Numbered from the stretch's first letter, positions 1 to 7,620 are shown. The stretch: 11,747 nucleotides of DNA from Capsulimonas sp. (GCA_025963815.1 JAOQAA010000377.1:1-11747); one strand, 5' to 3'. Program-made: numbers and translations. The notes: generated by a model from the sequence alone, not told the origin.

Positions 1-454
1 CGGCGCCGGTAATCGGATTGGGGCGATCCAAAACGACGAGACGTTTCCCAAACTCAGCGGCGGCGTCCATAACATGCGCCAGCGTGCTGATATACGTGTA
101 GAACCGACAGCCGATGTCCTGGATATCAAAGACAATCGTGTCGATCTGGGCAAGCTGCTCTTCGGACGGACGCGTGCGCGGTCCATAGAGCGAGTAGACG
201 GGCAGGCCCGTGCGCTGGTCCCGCCCGTCGGCGATCTGCTCCGTGTCCAGCTCGCCGCGCACGCCGTGCTCCGGCCCCATCAGCGCGCGCAGATCCACGC
301 CAGCGGTGGAGCGAAGCAAGTCGGCCGTAGCGCGCCCGTCGCCGGTCAATCCCGTATGGTTGGTCACGAGGGCGATGCGGTCTCCCACGATCGGCGCGAA
401 GCCATCCCGTTCGAGCACATCGACGCCGGTGAGAACAGAAGAAAAAGAGGACAT
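1..454 (-). CDS. Exo-beta-N-acetylmuramidase NamZ / DUF1343 family, N-terminal part (cut by window edge)
   Basis: Translated leftward from the ATG at 452-454, the 151 visible residues show the hallmarks of the NamZ (DUF1343, GH171) family. In order these are GVDVLERDGF near the start, VTNHTG (about residues 30-35), GPEHGVRG (about 60-67), TGLPVYSLYG, FDIQDIGCRFYTYI and VLDRPNPITG at the window edge. NamZ enzymes remove terminal MurNAc from peptidoglycan fragments in cell-wall recycling. The conserved Glu-His of the PEHG motif lies in the proposed active site, and it is intact here. There is no signal peptide at this start, so the visible product looks cytoplasmic unless the true start lies further upstream. 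An AGGAAA ribosome-binding site sits about 7 bases before the ATG, which supports the start. Family members are usually close to 400 residues, so more than half of the gene lies outside the window. It is divergent from the GAF/ATPase gene, with a 129-base spacer. Confidence 0.9.
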   Translation of the reverse strand, partial: MSSFSSVLTGVDVLERDGFAPIVGDRIALVTNHTGLTGDGRATADLLRSTAGVDLRALMGPEHGVRGELDTEQIADGRDQRTGLPVYSLYGPRTRPSEEQLAQIDTIVFDIQDIGCRFYTYISTLAHVMDAAAEFGKRLVVLDRPNPITGA

Positions 455-583
455 GGTGAGTTTCCTATTTTCAGCGGGGAAGCGGCAGGATTACGGGGGG
501 GCAATGGAGAATCCCAATTCCGTTAATGCGCCCCGCGCAATACCAGTTTAGCATCGTACATATCTATCACGCAAGGGATCGTC

Positions 584-2314
584 ATGCCAGAATTCGCGCC
601 GCAAGACGGCGCCGAACAAACACCCAGCCGACTGCGCATCCTGGTGGAGGCAAGCCGGCAGTTTAACTCATCGCTTGACTATGAGACCGTTCTCCAGAAG
701 ATCGCCGACGCGCTTGTCCACGGGTTTGCGGACTGGTGCTCAGTCAGCATGGCGCGGACAACGTCGGACGGAGAAGTCCGAGTCAATCGCCTCGCCACCG
801 CGCACGCCGACCCGGAAAAGCAGGCCTGGGGCGCCGCATTGGTGGAAAAAAGCGGAACGGCTCCGTCGCTCGCTTTTCTGCGCGTACTGAATACCGGGAT
901 GTCCGAATTTCATCCGGAGGTCACGGAGGAGATGGTGCGCACCGGAGTCGCCGACCCAGAAATGCGGGACGCGATTCTCCAGCTGCGCCTGCGCTCATCG
1001 ATTGCGGTCCCCATGACGGCGCGCGGTCAGACGTTCGGCGTCATTACTCTGATCACAGCGGGGCACTCGGGCCGGACATTCACGGAAAACGATCTGGTTC
1101 TGGCGGAAGACCTGGCGCAACGCGCGGCGGTCGCTGTCGATAACGCCCGGCTTCTGGGCGACGCCCGGGAGGCGGCGCGGGTTTTGGAGCGGGAGCTGGA
1201 GCGGCGGCGGCAGGCGGAAGAGCGTCTTTCCGTGCTGGCCGAAGCGGCTAGCACCCTGATCGGATCCCTGCATCTGAGTGATCTTCTTCCGGCAGTCCTG
1301 AGCCTTTCCCGCCGATTGTTCGACGCCGACGCCTACGCCGTTTGGCGGCGCGCCATGGACGGTTCGTGGGGCATGATGTCTCAGACCGGGCTTTCCGAGG
1401 ATTTTGCGCGCAACCAGACGCCTCCGGGCGGACACGCCGCGCCTTCGGAGCCGACTCTCATTGAGGACGTCGCGCTGGACGAACGTATGGCGCCGCGCCT
1501 GGAACTGCTGCGCAGCGAAGGCGTCCAATCGGTTCTGGTCCTGCCGCTCGTCCTGCACGGCGAGACTACGGGAACCTTCGTTTTCTATTATCGGCAACCG
1601 CGAAAATTTGAGTCGCTGGAAGTGCGCGTCGCCTCGGCGCTGGGCAACCTCGCCGCGTCGGCGATCACCACCGTGGAGCTTTACGAGGAGCAAAACCGGC
1701 TGCGCGCGGCGGCGGAGCAGGAAGTCGCGGAGCGCAAGCGGGTCGAGCGGGAAAATACCCGGCTGCTGCGCGAATCACGCGCGGCGGCAAACCAGCAGCG
1801 GAAATTCCTGCGCGACGTACTCGCAAGCGTCACCGAAGGCAAGCTCCATCTCTGCTCGTCGCCCGGCGATCTGCCGCGCCGTCTCTCCCCCTTCCTGCCT
1901 CCGGTTTCGCTCGTCGCGGAAACGATTTCGCATCTGCGCCGCCAGACGGTTGCGGCATGCGAAAACAGTCGCCTGCCGGAAGACCGGACACAGGACTTGA
2001 TTACCGCCGTCAGCGAAGTCGCCATGAACGCCGTGGTCCATGGCGGCGGGGGAAACGCTTCCGTCGGCGCCGCCCGCTCCGGCGCCCTGCAAATCTGGAT
2101 CGAGGACCAGGGAAAGGGCATCCACATGGATCGCCTGCCCTTGGCCACCCTGGAGCGCGGCTACACCACCGCCGGCACGCTGGGCTACGGCTTCTGGCTC
2201 GTGCTGAACACAGTGGACCGTGTCTGGCTGCTGACCGGTCCCACCGGAACGACGGTCGTGCTGGAGATGGAGCCCCGTCAGCCCCTGCCGTCCTGGCGCC
2301 GAAAGTTCGGCTAA
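584..2314 (+). CDS. Two-GAF sensor protein with C-terminal HATPase (anti-sigma/histidine-kinase-like ATPase)
   Basis: This is a soluble 576-residue regulator. Residues about 20-190 and 220-365 each look like a GAF domain (small-molecule or redox sensing). They are joined by a charged helix (about 190-215) and followed by a coiled coil (about 365-415) rich in Glu/Arg. Residues about 440-565 form a GHKL ATPase: N-box SEVAMNAVVHG (Glu478, Asn482, His486), G1-box EDQGKG (507-512) and a glycine-rich GYGF (533-536). There is no recognisable DHp phospho-acceptor helix with His, no receiver domain and no membrane segment. It therefore resembles RsbW-type ATPases or stand-alone kinase-like proteins more than a classical sensor kinase. 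The ATG at 584 follows AAGGGA at 573-578. No response regulator or anti-sigma antagonist gene lies beside it in the window. Its output partner is unknown; serine kinase, anti-sigma or atypical histidine kinase are all possible. Confidence 0.88.
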   Translation: MPEFAPQDGAEQTPSRLRILVEASRQFNSSLDYETVLQKIADALVHGFADWCSVSMARTTSDGEVRVNRLATAHADPEKQAWGAALVEKSGTAPSLAFLRVLNTGMSEFHPEVTEEMVRTGVADPEMRDAILQLRLRSSIAVPMTARGQTFGVITLITAGHSGRTFTENDLVLAEDLAQRAAVAVDNARLLGDAREAARVLERELERRRQAEERLSVLAEAASTLIGSLHLSDLLPAVLSLSRRLFDADAYAVWRRAMDGSWGMMSQTGLSEDFARNQTPPGGHAAPSEPTLIEDVALDERMAPRLELLRSEGVQSVLVLPLVLHGETTGTFVFYYRQPRKFESLEVRVASALGNLAASAITTVELYEEQNRLRAAAEQEVAERKRVERENTRLLRESRAAANQQRKFLRDVLASVTEGKLHLCSSPGDLPRRLSPFLPPVSLVAETISHLRRQTVAACENSRLPEDRTQDLITAVSEVAMNAVVHGGGGNASVGAARSGALQIWIEDQGKGIHMDRLPLATLERGYTTAGTLGYGFWLVLNTVDRVWLLTGPTGTTVVLEMEPRQPLPSWRRKFG

Positions 2315-2337
2315 ACGAACCATCGCGCCCCTCCCTC

Positions 2338-2367
2338 TTGGAGATGAGCGCATCTCAGCGGTATAAT
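2338..2367 (+). promoter_or_regulatory. Sigma-70-type promoter of the small 79-aa gene
   Basis: A perfect TATAAT (-10) at 2362-2367 is preceded by TTGGAG (-35, four of six consensus bases) at 2338-2343 with an 18-base spacer. The element lies wholly between the stop codon at 2314 and the small gene at 2409, so the expected transcript has a leader of about 35 bases. This is the best-matching vegetative promoter in the window. Confidence 0.65.
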
Positions 2368-2408
2368 AGGATTAAAGAACGCAATCCAAGGCGTAAAGGA
2401 GAAATGTG

Positions 2409-2648
2409 ATGACGGAGGAAATCCCCACCCCCAGCGACCAGGAGCCCTCGGTGAGCGAGGAAGCCACCGCCCAGACCGATCCGGCGGCGCCTCTGAACCG
2501 CGAGCAGCGCCGCGCCCTGGCGCGCGGCAAGAAGCCCTCGGCCGGAGCCAAGCCCGGCCTGTCCCAGGGCGGCGCCGCTGAACGAGCCACCGGCCGCGGC
2601 GCCGCCCCCGCCGGCGGCGCACTGTTCCCGCGCACCGGGCATAAGTAG
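2409..2648 (+). CDS. Small basic low-complexity protein of unknown function
   Basis: This encodes 79 residues if read from the ATG at 2409. A GTG at 2406 is in frame and would add one residue. AAAGGAGA (2395-2402) is a strong ribosome-binding site: GGAG is 7 bases from the ATG but only 4 from the GTG, so the ATG is preferred. The N-terminal third is acidic and Pro/Ser/Glu rich. The middle holds LNREQRRALARGKK, a basic helix like those of many short unnamed bacterial proteins. The C-terminal third is rich in Gly, Ala and Arg and probably disordered. There is no signal peptide, membrane segment or cysteine. A TATAAT promoter just upstream and a strong terminator right after the stop make it a self-contained transcription unit, which argues that it is a real, possibly well expressed gene. 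A nucleic-acid or ribosome-associated role would fit the charge pattern, but that is a guess. Confidence 0.65.
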   Translation: MTEEIPTPSDQEPSVSEEATAQTDPAAPLNREQRRALARGKKPSAGAKPGLSQGGAAERATGRGAAPAGGALFPRTGHK

Positions 2649-2658
2649 ACCCACAACG

Positions 2659-2696
2659 AAAATCGCCCGCTCAGCATTTGCTGAGCGGGCGATTTT
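2659..2696. terminator. Strong bidirectional intrinsic terminator
   Basis: A perfect 17-base-pair stem (2659-2675 with 2680-2696) has an ATTT loop. Its GC-rich core is followed by six T on the plus strand (2693-2698) and preceded by four A (2659-2662), which read as T on the minus strand. It begins 10 bases after the stop codon of the small gene. Because the A/T tracts are on both sides, it can also end leftward transcripts coming from zwf. Confidence 0.93.
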
Positions 2697-2701
2697 TTGA
2701 G

Positions 2702-2743
2702 GCCCTCACCCCCGGCCCCTCTCCCAATTCTGGGAGAGGGGAG
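2702..2743 (+). repeat. GC-rich palindromic dispersed repeat, copy 1
   Basis: This 42-base element begins GCCCTCACCCCCGGCCCC. It contains an internal hairpin, CTCTCCCA-ATTC-TGGGAGAG, and ends in GGGGAG. It matches the reverse complement of 2798-2842 almost base for base. Extragenic palindromes of this look occur as dispersed repeats (REP/REPIN-like) in several GC-rich environmental bacteria. That family link is from memory and was not searched. Confidence 0.75.
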
Positions 2744-2797
2744 TCCGATGAAAGAGAAAGATTTTTTACTAAGATCTTAAAAACTCAAAAACTCCTG

Positions 2798-2842
2798 CTC
2801 CCCTTCTCCCAGAATTGGGAGAAGGGGCTGGGGGTTGAGGGC
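2798..2842 (-). repeat. GC-rich palindromic dispersed repeat, copy 2 (inverted)
   Basis: Read on the minus strand, this 45-base copy repeats copy 1 with one substitution and a few single-base insertions. Two of those insertions lie symmetrically in the inner stem (TTCTCCCA/TGGGAGAA), so the hairpin is preserved. The pair flanks an AT-rich spacer of about 54 bases. It ends 5 bases before the zwf stop codon, so it would be the 3' end of the zwf transcript, upstream of the terminator. Confidence 0.75.
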
Positions 2843-2847
2843 TAATC

Positions 2848-4437
2848 TTACCGATCCAGCCACTTCCGGCCAATATCCGTCGCGAGCCGGTTCGCGGCGT
2901 CCGGGCCCCAGCTTCCCGCCGCGTAGTTAGGCAGGTCGGGAGCGGGGGTATTTTTCCACGCTTCGAGGATCGGGGTGATCAAGGCCCATTCGGCTTCGAC
3001 TTCGTCATCGCGGGTGAACAGCGCGGCGTCGCCGAGCATGGCGTCCATCAGCAGGCGCTCGTAGGCGTCGTGGATGCGCTGGCCGAAGCTGGTGCCGTAG
3101 GTAAAGTTCATATCCACGGGGACGGCGCGGGTCTGTGCGCCCGGCGGCTTGGCGCTCAGGCGCATGGAGATGCCTTCGTTGGGCTGGACGCGAATGGTAA
3201 TCACGTTCGGCTCGACACCCGTTGGAGAAAGCTGCTTGAGCAGGATCGGCGGGATGTCTTTAAAAACGATGTTGATCTCGGTGAGACGCTGCCCCATCCG
3301 CTTGCCGGCGCGGACGAAGAACGGGACGCCCGACCAGCGCCAGTTCTGGATCTCCATCTTCAGCGCCACAAACGAATCCGTCACCGAGTCCTTGGGGACA
3401 TTCGGCTCGTCACGATACGCCTGTACGTCCTTGCCGTTGATCTGGCCGGCGCCGTACTGGCCGCGCACGACACAATCCGTGCACTCCTTGCCGACCACAG
3501 GCTTGATCGCACGCAGCACTTTGACTTTTTCATCGCGGACATCGTTGGCGCCCAGCGAGTTCGGCGGCTCCATCGCGATCAGCGAGAGGATCTGCAGGGC
3601 GTGGCTCTGCACCATGTCGCGCAGCTCGCCGGCGGTGTCGAAGTAGCCCGCCCGCTGCTCGACGCCGACCGTCTCAGCGACCGTCACCTGGACATTGTCG
3701 ATGTACTTGCCGTTCCAGAGCGGCTCAAAGAGCGCATTGGCGAACCGGAACACGAAGATGTTCTGGACGGTTTCCTTGCCCAGATAGTGGTCGATGCGAT
3801 AGATCTGGTCCTCGTCGAAGACCGTCTTCAGCTCGGTGTTCAGCGCGCGCGCCGTGGTCAGGTCCGAACCAAAGGGCTTTTCGACGATGATGCGAATGAA
3901 CGGGTTATTGGTTTCCCCGTCGCGCTTGGCGAGGCCGGCTTTGCCGAGCTGCTCGATGACGGTGGAGTAGGTGCTGGGCGGGGTCGCGAGATAGAACAGG
4001 CGGTTGCCGCCAGTACCCTCGGTCTCGTCGAACTTGTCCAGGCGCTCCCGGAGCCATTCGAAGCCCTGCGAGTTGTCGAAGTCCGAGCGATGGAAGACGA
4101 CCCGGTGCGCGAAGCGCGGCCACGCATCCTGCGATTCCTTCCAGAGGTCCGGCGCGAACTCCTCCAGCGACGCCTTGAGCTCCTCGCGGTAGGACTGGTC
4201 GGAGTAATCGCGACGCGCGAAGCCGATGATCTTGACATTTTCCGGCAGCAGTCCCTGCGCCTCAATGCTAAACAGGGCCGGGATCAGCTTGCGGTGGGTC
4301 AGGTCGCCCGTCGCGCCGAAGATAATAATATTACAGGGCGGCAAAGGGCGCTCCACCAGCACCGGCTTGTCGGCGGGCTTGGCCTGTCCATTATTTTCCA
4401 CGGGGTTGGCCTGCCCGGTATTCTCATTAGTCGCCAT
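2848..4437 (-). CDS. zwf: Glucose-6-phosphate 1-dehydrogenase
   Basis: This 529-residue enzyme oxidises glucose 6-phosphate to 6-phosphogluconolactone with NAD(P)+, the first step of the oxidative pentose phosphate pathway in the cytoplasm. The coenzyme-binding motif [11 protein letters not shown] is at about residues 40-50, EKPFG at 186-190, and the active-site signature IDHYLGKE, with the catalytic His, at 215-222. FVRAGKRM lies at about 374-381. The C-terminal [14 protein letters not shown] and YAAGSWGP are typical of the family. Length is close to the usual 480-510, with an extra 30-residue Asn/Gln/Pro-rich N-terminus. The ATG at 4435-4437 is chosen because AGGAG (complement of 4443-4447) lies 5 bases upstream. 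An in-frame TTG 18 bases further out would place that site inside the gene. It follows the short 6PGDH gene by 50 bases with no terminator between, so the two are probably co-transcribed. Confidence 0.96.
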   Translation of the reverse strand: MATNENTGQANPVENNGQAKPADKPVLVERPLPPCNIIIFGATGDLTHRKLIPALFSIEAQGLLPENVKIIGFARRDYSDQSYREELKASLEEFAPDLWKESQDAWPRFAHRVVFHRSDFDNSQGFEWLRERLDKFDETEGTGGNRLFYLATPPSTYSTVIEQLGKAGLAKRDGETNNPFIRIIVEKPFGSDLTTARALNTELKTVFDEDQIYRIDHYLGKETVQNIFVFRFANALFEPLWNGKYIDNVQVTVAETVGVEQRAGYFDTAGELRDMVQSHALQILSLIAMEPPNSLGANDVRDEKVKVLRAIKPVVGKECTDCVVRGQYGAGQINGKDVQAYRDEPNVPKDSVTDSFVALKMEIQNWRWSGVPFFVRAGKRMGQRLTEINIVFKDIPPILLKQLSPTGVEPNVITIRVQPNEGISMRLSAKPPGAQTRAVPVDMNFTYGTSFGQRIHDAYERLLMDAMLGDAALFTRDDEVEAEWALITPILEAWKNTPAPDLPNYAAGSWGPDAANRLATDIGRKWLDR

Positions 4438-4487
4438 AAATTCTCCTGAAGACAATTGTCCAAGTGATGATATCGCCGCAAGGGTGA

Positions 4488-5522
4488 TTAAGCGTTGCGG
4501 GCGCCGATCTTTTCGGCCGCCACGCTGGCCTTGTCACCCGGCTGGATCTGGTCGGCGGTGCTGGAGGATGTTCCCTCATTGACCGATGCAGAACCAGACC
4601 CGGTGGCGTCGCCGATGTTGACGTCGGACGCCTTGACGGCGTGTCCGCCGAACTCGTTGCGCAGCGAGGCGATCACCTTCGCCGCGAAGCTTTCATTCTC
4701 GCGCGAGTGGAACCGCTCGTACAGCGAGGCCGTGATGACCGGCGCCGGCACGTTGTGGTCGATCGCTTCCTGAATGGTCCAGCGTCCCTCGCCGGAATCC
4801 TCGACATAACCCCGAATGTGCTCCAGATTGTTGTCGTTCTTAAACGCGATCACAAGCAGGTCGAGCAGCCATGAGCGCACGACACTGCCGAAGCGCCACG
4901 CCGAGGCGATGGCGGTCAGGTCCAGCTTGTACTCGCTGGCGTGCAGGATATCGAACCCCTCGCCGTAGCTTTGCAGCATGCCGTACTCGATGCCATTGTG
5001 CACCATCTTCACGTAATGCCCGGAGCCCGAAGCGCCCGTATAGACATAGCCATTCTCGGGCGCGAGTGTCTTGAAGATCGGCTCAGCGATCTTGACGGAC
5101 GCTTCATCTCCGCCCATCATCAGGCAGTAGCCTTCCTTCAATCCCCAGACGCCGCCGGAGGTCCCGCAGTCGATATAATGCAGTCCGGCCGCTTCCAGTT
5201 CCCCGCCGCGCCGCACGGTGTCTTTGAAGTATGAGTTACCGCCGTCGATAATGATGTCGCCCGGCGAAAGAACCGCCTTGAGTTTCGCGATGGTGTCGTC
5301 GACAGGTTTGCCCTGCGGCACCATGATCCAGAAGATCTTTGTCGGCTGTGTGAACTTCGCGGCCGCCTCGCCCAGGTCCGAGACCGGAACGCCGCCGCGC
5401 TGCGTCACTTCCGCCGCCTTCTCCGGCGACGTATCAAATCCGTAAACCGTGTGGCCGTCGCGCGCAAGCCGCTCCAGCATATTCATTCCCATGCGGCCGA
5501 GGCCGACCATGACGAGTTCCAT
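4488..5522 (-). CDS. 6-phosphogluconate dehydrogenase, short NAD-type (YqeC/GndA-like)
   Basis: This 344-residue protein is a short-form decarboxylating 6-phosphogluconate dehydrogenase giving ribulose 5-phosphate, CO2 and NAD(P)H. Visible are the Rossmann motif GLGRMGMN (8-15), Asp30 in GFDTS at the end of the second beta strand, GGNSYF (94-99), [12 protein letters not shown] (121-132) and KMVHNGIEY (172-180) with the catalytic Lys and Glu. An acid at position 30, where the long enzyme has NRT, is the usual sign of NAD rather than NADP preference. The conserved core ends with EFGGHAV at about residue 296. The last 48 residues are a Ser/Thr/Gly/Ala-rich tail not expected in the family, whose members are about 300 long. 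The ATG at 5520-5522 has only a modest AAGGGA about 10 bases upstream. It stands between the NADP-type 6PGDH gene and zwf, on the same strand as both. Confidence 0.93.
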   Translation of the reverse strand: MELVMVGLGRMGMNMLERLARDGHTVYGFDTSPEKAAEVTQRGGVPVSDLGEAAAKFTQPTKIFWIMVPQGKPVDDTIAKLKAVLSPGDIIIDGGNSYFKDTVRRGGELEAAGLHYIDCGTSGGVWGLKEGYCLMMGGDEASVKIAEPIFKTLAPENGYVYTGASGSGHYVKMVHNGIEYGMLQSYGEGFDILHASEYKLDLTAIASAWRFGSVVRSWLLDLLVIAFKNDNNLEHIRGYVEDSGEGRWTIQEAIDHNVPAPVITASLYERFHSRENESFAAKVIASLRNEFGGHAVKASDVNIGDATGSGSASVNEGTSSSTADQIQPGDKASVAAEKIGARNA

Positions 5523-5687
5523 TCCGTGTGATCCCTTTCGGCGAACCCAATGGGGCGTGCTTTGTTCCGAGCAAAATCTGAGGGGCAGAACGCCGCCCCG
5601 GTATATTTGCCGTGTCCAGACGTTAGTTTACCCCGCGAACTAAGTCCGCAGGGTTTCTGAGTGGGAAATGTTTGAGAAGATTCCAGG
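5523..5687 (-). other. Upstream region of the short 6PGDH gene
   Basis: This stretch, together with the adjoining repeat, makes up the 326-base gap between the two 6PGDH genes. No credible protein gene is seen. On the minus strand it would hold the promoter and leader for the short 6PGDH and zwf, but no clear -35/-10 pair stands out. A small hairpin (GGGGC/GCCCC, 5582-5599, 8-base loop) lies in the expected leader. Confidence 0.4.
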
Positions 5688-5826
5688 AGCTGGCGAATGA
5701 ATTCGCGCCTAGAAGGGCACGATGTGTCCCTGCGGACACTCCAGATTTAGACTCGTTTGCGTTTCCACTCTGGAGTCCACGGAGGTGGACATCGTGCTTT
5801 TCTAGGCGCGAATTCATTCGCCGGCT
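5688..5826 (+). repeat. 139-nt inverted repeat foldable as a four-way (cloverleaf-like) structure
   Basis: Arms of 38 bases (5688-5725 and 5789-5826) are complementary at 35 positions, and the three remaining pairs are all G-T. Each arm carries a small self-complementary part (GCGAAT-GA-ATTCGC at 5694-5707 in the left arm). Inside are a hairpin GTCC-CTGC-GGAC (5726-5737), a second stem ACTCCAGA/TCTGGAGT (5738-5745 with 5769-5776) closing a 23-base loop, and another hairpin GTCCAC-GGAG-GTGGAC (5775-5790). The two side hairpins do not match one another, yet each is self-complementary. The element resembles fold-back or MITE-like repeats seen in other environmental bacteria, from memory only. 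It carries no ORF of its own. It starts just past the 3' end of the NADP-type 6PGDH gene and may also act in transcript processing or termination. Confidence 0.85.
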
Positions 5827-5848
5827 ATCCGGAGCAACGGGCCTTAAC

Positions 5849-7261
5849 CTACTCCACCCACTGCGAGTGGAAGTGGCCGGGTTTGTCGATGCGCTCGTAG
5901 GTGTGTGCGCCGAACAGGTCGCGCTGGGCCTGGATCAAGTTGGCGGGCAGGTTCGCGCGGCGGTAGCCATCGTAGTACGCGAGCGACGAAGAAAAGGCCG
6001 GGATGGGGATGCCGAGGCGCGCGGCTTCGGTGATCACGCGGCGCCAGCCGTTCTGACCGTTCCCCACCGCTTCGGTGAAGTACGGCGCGAGCAGCAGGTT
6101 CGCCAGATCTGGCTGGGAATCGTAGGCTTCCTTGATGCGGTCCAGGAAGCGAGCGCGAATAATGCAGCCGCCGCGCCAGATCGTGGCGATGGCGCCCAGG
6201 TTCAGCGACCATCCGTGCTCCTTAGCCGCCGCGATCATCTGATCGAAGCCCTGCGCGTACGCAACCACTTTGGAGGCGTACAGCGCGTCGCGGACATCGT
6301 TGATGAACTGCTGACGGTCGCCTTCAATCGTCCCGCCCGTCGGGCCAGGGAGGATCTTGGAGGCAGCGACGCGCTGGTCCTTGAACGACGACAGGCAGCG
6401 AGCGAAAACAGCCTCGGTGATGGCCGTGACCGGGATGCCCAGGTCCAGCGAGGACTTCGAGGTCCACTGGCCGGTGCCCTTTTGGGCGGCCTTGTCCAGG
6501 ACTTTGTCCACCAGGTAACCATCGCCGTCGTCGTCCTTGCGGGCGAAGATCTGCGCGGTGATCTCGATCAGGAACGAATCCAGATCGCCTTCGTTCCACT
6601 GCGTGAACACTTCGTGCAGTTCTTCATTCGTCAGGCCCAGACCGTTCTTCAGCAGGTCATAGGCTTCGGCGATCAGCTGCATGTCGGCGTACTCAATGCC
6701 GTTGTGCACCATCTTGACATAGTGCCCAGCGCCGCCCGCGCCGATAAAGGTGCAGCAAGGCTCGCCGCTGACCTGCGCGGAGATCTTTGTGAAGATCGGC
6801 TCGACAATCGCGTAGGCTTCCTCACTGCCGCCCGGCATAATGCTCGGACCGTTCAGCGCGCCTTCCTCACCGCCGCTCACGCCCGTGCCTAAGAACCGAA
6901 AGCCCTCGGCCTCCAGCTCTTTCACACGGCGTTCAGTGTCGGTAAAGAGCGAGTTGCCGCCGTCGATCAGCAGGTCACCCTTGGCCAGAAACGGCTTGAT
7001 CTCCGCGATGACATCATCGACCGGCTTGCCGGCCTTGACCATGATCATGATTGCGCGCGGCGGCGTCAGCGCGTTCACGAACTCCTCAACACTGGTCGAG
7101 CCCGTAAACTGCCCTTCGTGGCCATGCTCCGCCAAAAACGTCTCGGTCTTCTCCGTCGTGCGATTATGCACGGCGATCGGGAAGCCTTTGTGCGCCACGT
7201 TCCGCGCCAAGTTCTGCCCCATCACCGCAAGTCCCGTCAATCCGAAATGTGTCTCGCTCAC
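5849..7261 (-). CDS. gnd: 6-phosphogluconate dehydrogenase, decarboxylating, long NADP-type
   Basis: This 470-residue protein is a full-length canonical 6-phosphogluconate dehydrogenase, converting 6-phosphogluconate and NADP+ to ribulose 5-phosphate, CO2 and NADPH. Evidence includes the Rossmann motif GLAVMGQN (10-17), the NADP-binding NRT (33-35), GGNSLF (101-106), GVSGGEEGA (127-135) and KMVHNGIEY (183-191). The catalytic Lys183 and Glu190 fall at the same numbers as in the well studied mammalian enzyme. Further on are [16 protein letters not shown], and near the C-terminus [15 protein letters not shown] and FHSQW, which form the substrate-binding tail of the dimer partner. The start codon is a GTG at 7259-7261. 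An in-frame TAA two codons upstream rules out a longer form, and GAGGA is placed about 8 bases before it. It is the first of three leftward pentose-phosphate genes, separated from the next by the 139-nt repeat. Confidence 0.97.
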   Translation of the reverse strand: MSETHFGLTGLAVMGQNLARNVAHKGFPIAVHNRTTEKTETFLAEHGHEGQFTGSTSVEEFVNALTPPRAIMIMVKAGKPVDDVIAEIKPFLAKGDLLIDGGNSLFTDTERRVKELEAEGFRFLGTGVSGGEEGALNGPSIMPGGSEEAYAIVEPIFTKISAQVSGEPCCTFIGAGGAGHYVKMVHNGIEYADMQLIAEAYDLLKNGLGLTNEELHEVFTQWNEGDLDSFLIEITAQIFARKDDDGDGYLVDKVLDKAAQKGTGQWTSKSSLDLGIPVTAITEAVFARCLSSFKDQRVAASKILPGPTGGTIEGDRQQFINDVRDALYASKVVAYAQGFDQMIAAAKEHGWSLNLGAIATIWRGGCIIRARFLDRIKEAYDSQPDLANLLLAPYFTEAVGNGQNGWRRVITEAARLGIPIPAFSSSLAYYDGYRRANLPANLIQAQRDLFGAHTYERIDKPGHFHSQWVE

Positions 7262-7620
7262 GCTTTAATCCTCGCGCCTCCAAAATTTCTGCTTTATTTT
7301 GTGTTATATTCGCCCTGAGGGAAATCATATCCTTCTGCGCTTAAGAAAGAATAATGGGCATTTTACCACAAAATCAGAAGCAAAACAAAGTAAACAGACA
7401 CGACACTTTGAGATTGCAAGCTCGCTGGTCGCTTTTGTGCCCGTACGTCTCGGCTTCCGATGATACGCCAACACCAACTCCGTCGATATGGTTTCCAGAA
7501 ATTGCCGCCGCCACTGCGCCCATAGTATACTTTCTTGGCGTCCCTACCGCCGTCAAGCGCAGAAAAATTGTAACACTGGCCGCACCTTCGGACATTACCT
7601 TTTGGGAGACCGGAATTATC
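7262..7620. other. Divergent regulatory region between gnd and the sigma-factor gene
   Basis: This 359-base spacer holds signals for both directions. On the minus strand, GAGGA precedes the gnd GTG and a weak TATAAC (complement of 7303-7308) could be a -10 box, without a good -35. On the plus strand a promoter at 7502-7531 serves the sigma factor. The reading frame of the sigma gene stays open back to an ATG at 7354. However, those 89 residues resemble nothing in sigma factors, and the promoter lies inside them, so they are treated as noncoding. Confidence 0.5.
7502..7531 (+). promoter_or_regulatory. Candidate promoter of the ECF sigma-factor gene
   Basis: TTGCCG (7502-7507) and TATACT (7526-7531) are separated by 18 bases. 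The -10 box matches five of six consensus bases, the -35 three to four. A start near 7538 gives a leader of about 80 bases before the ATG at 7621. No GGAAC-type ECF autoregulatory box was found nearby, so autoregulation is not visible. Confidence 0.45.

Noticed and set aside
74..526. Plus-strand open frame at the left edge
   Set aside because: It is antisense to the NamZ gene, whose conserved motifs are read on the minus strand.
2702..2842. The paired repeats as a CRISPR fragment
   Set aside because: Only two copies, in opposite orientation and palindromic, with a single AT-rich spacer and no cas genes.
3070..4449. Long plus-strand open frame of 459 codons opposite zwf
   Set aside because: It is the antisense shadow of a highly conserved zwf coding sequence; its translation is rich in Arg, Asp, Val and Leu without family motifs.
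4438..4455. Upstream TTG start for zwf
   Set aside because: The AGGAG ribosome site would be inside the coding region; it is correctly placed for the ATG at 4437.
4451..4460. Perfect 10-base palindrome GACAATTGTC upstream of zwf as an operator
   Set aside because: It is short enough to be chance and has no second copy near the other pentose-phosphate genes.
5688..5826. The cloverleaf as a tRNA or tRNA-like gene
   Set aside because: Stem lengths, the 38-base outer arm and the lack of D-loop, T-loop (TTCGA) and anticodon features do not fit a tRNA.
5672..6892. Plus-strand open frame of 406 codons covering the cloverleaf repeat and the opposite strand of gnd
   Set aside because: It runs antisense to gnd, whose motifs are complete, and its first part lies inside the inverted repeat.
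7354..7620. N-terminal extension of the sigma factor from the ATG at 7354
   Set aside because: The 89 residues do not resemble sigma-factor sequence, a promoter lies within them, and the standard region 2 start follows the ATG at 7621.
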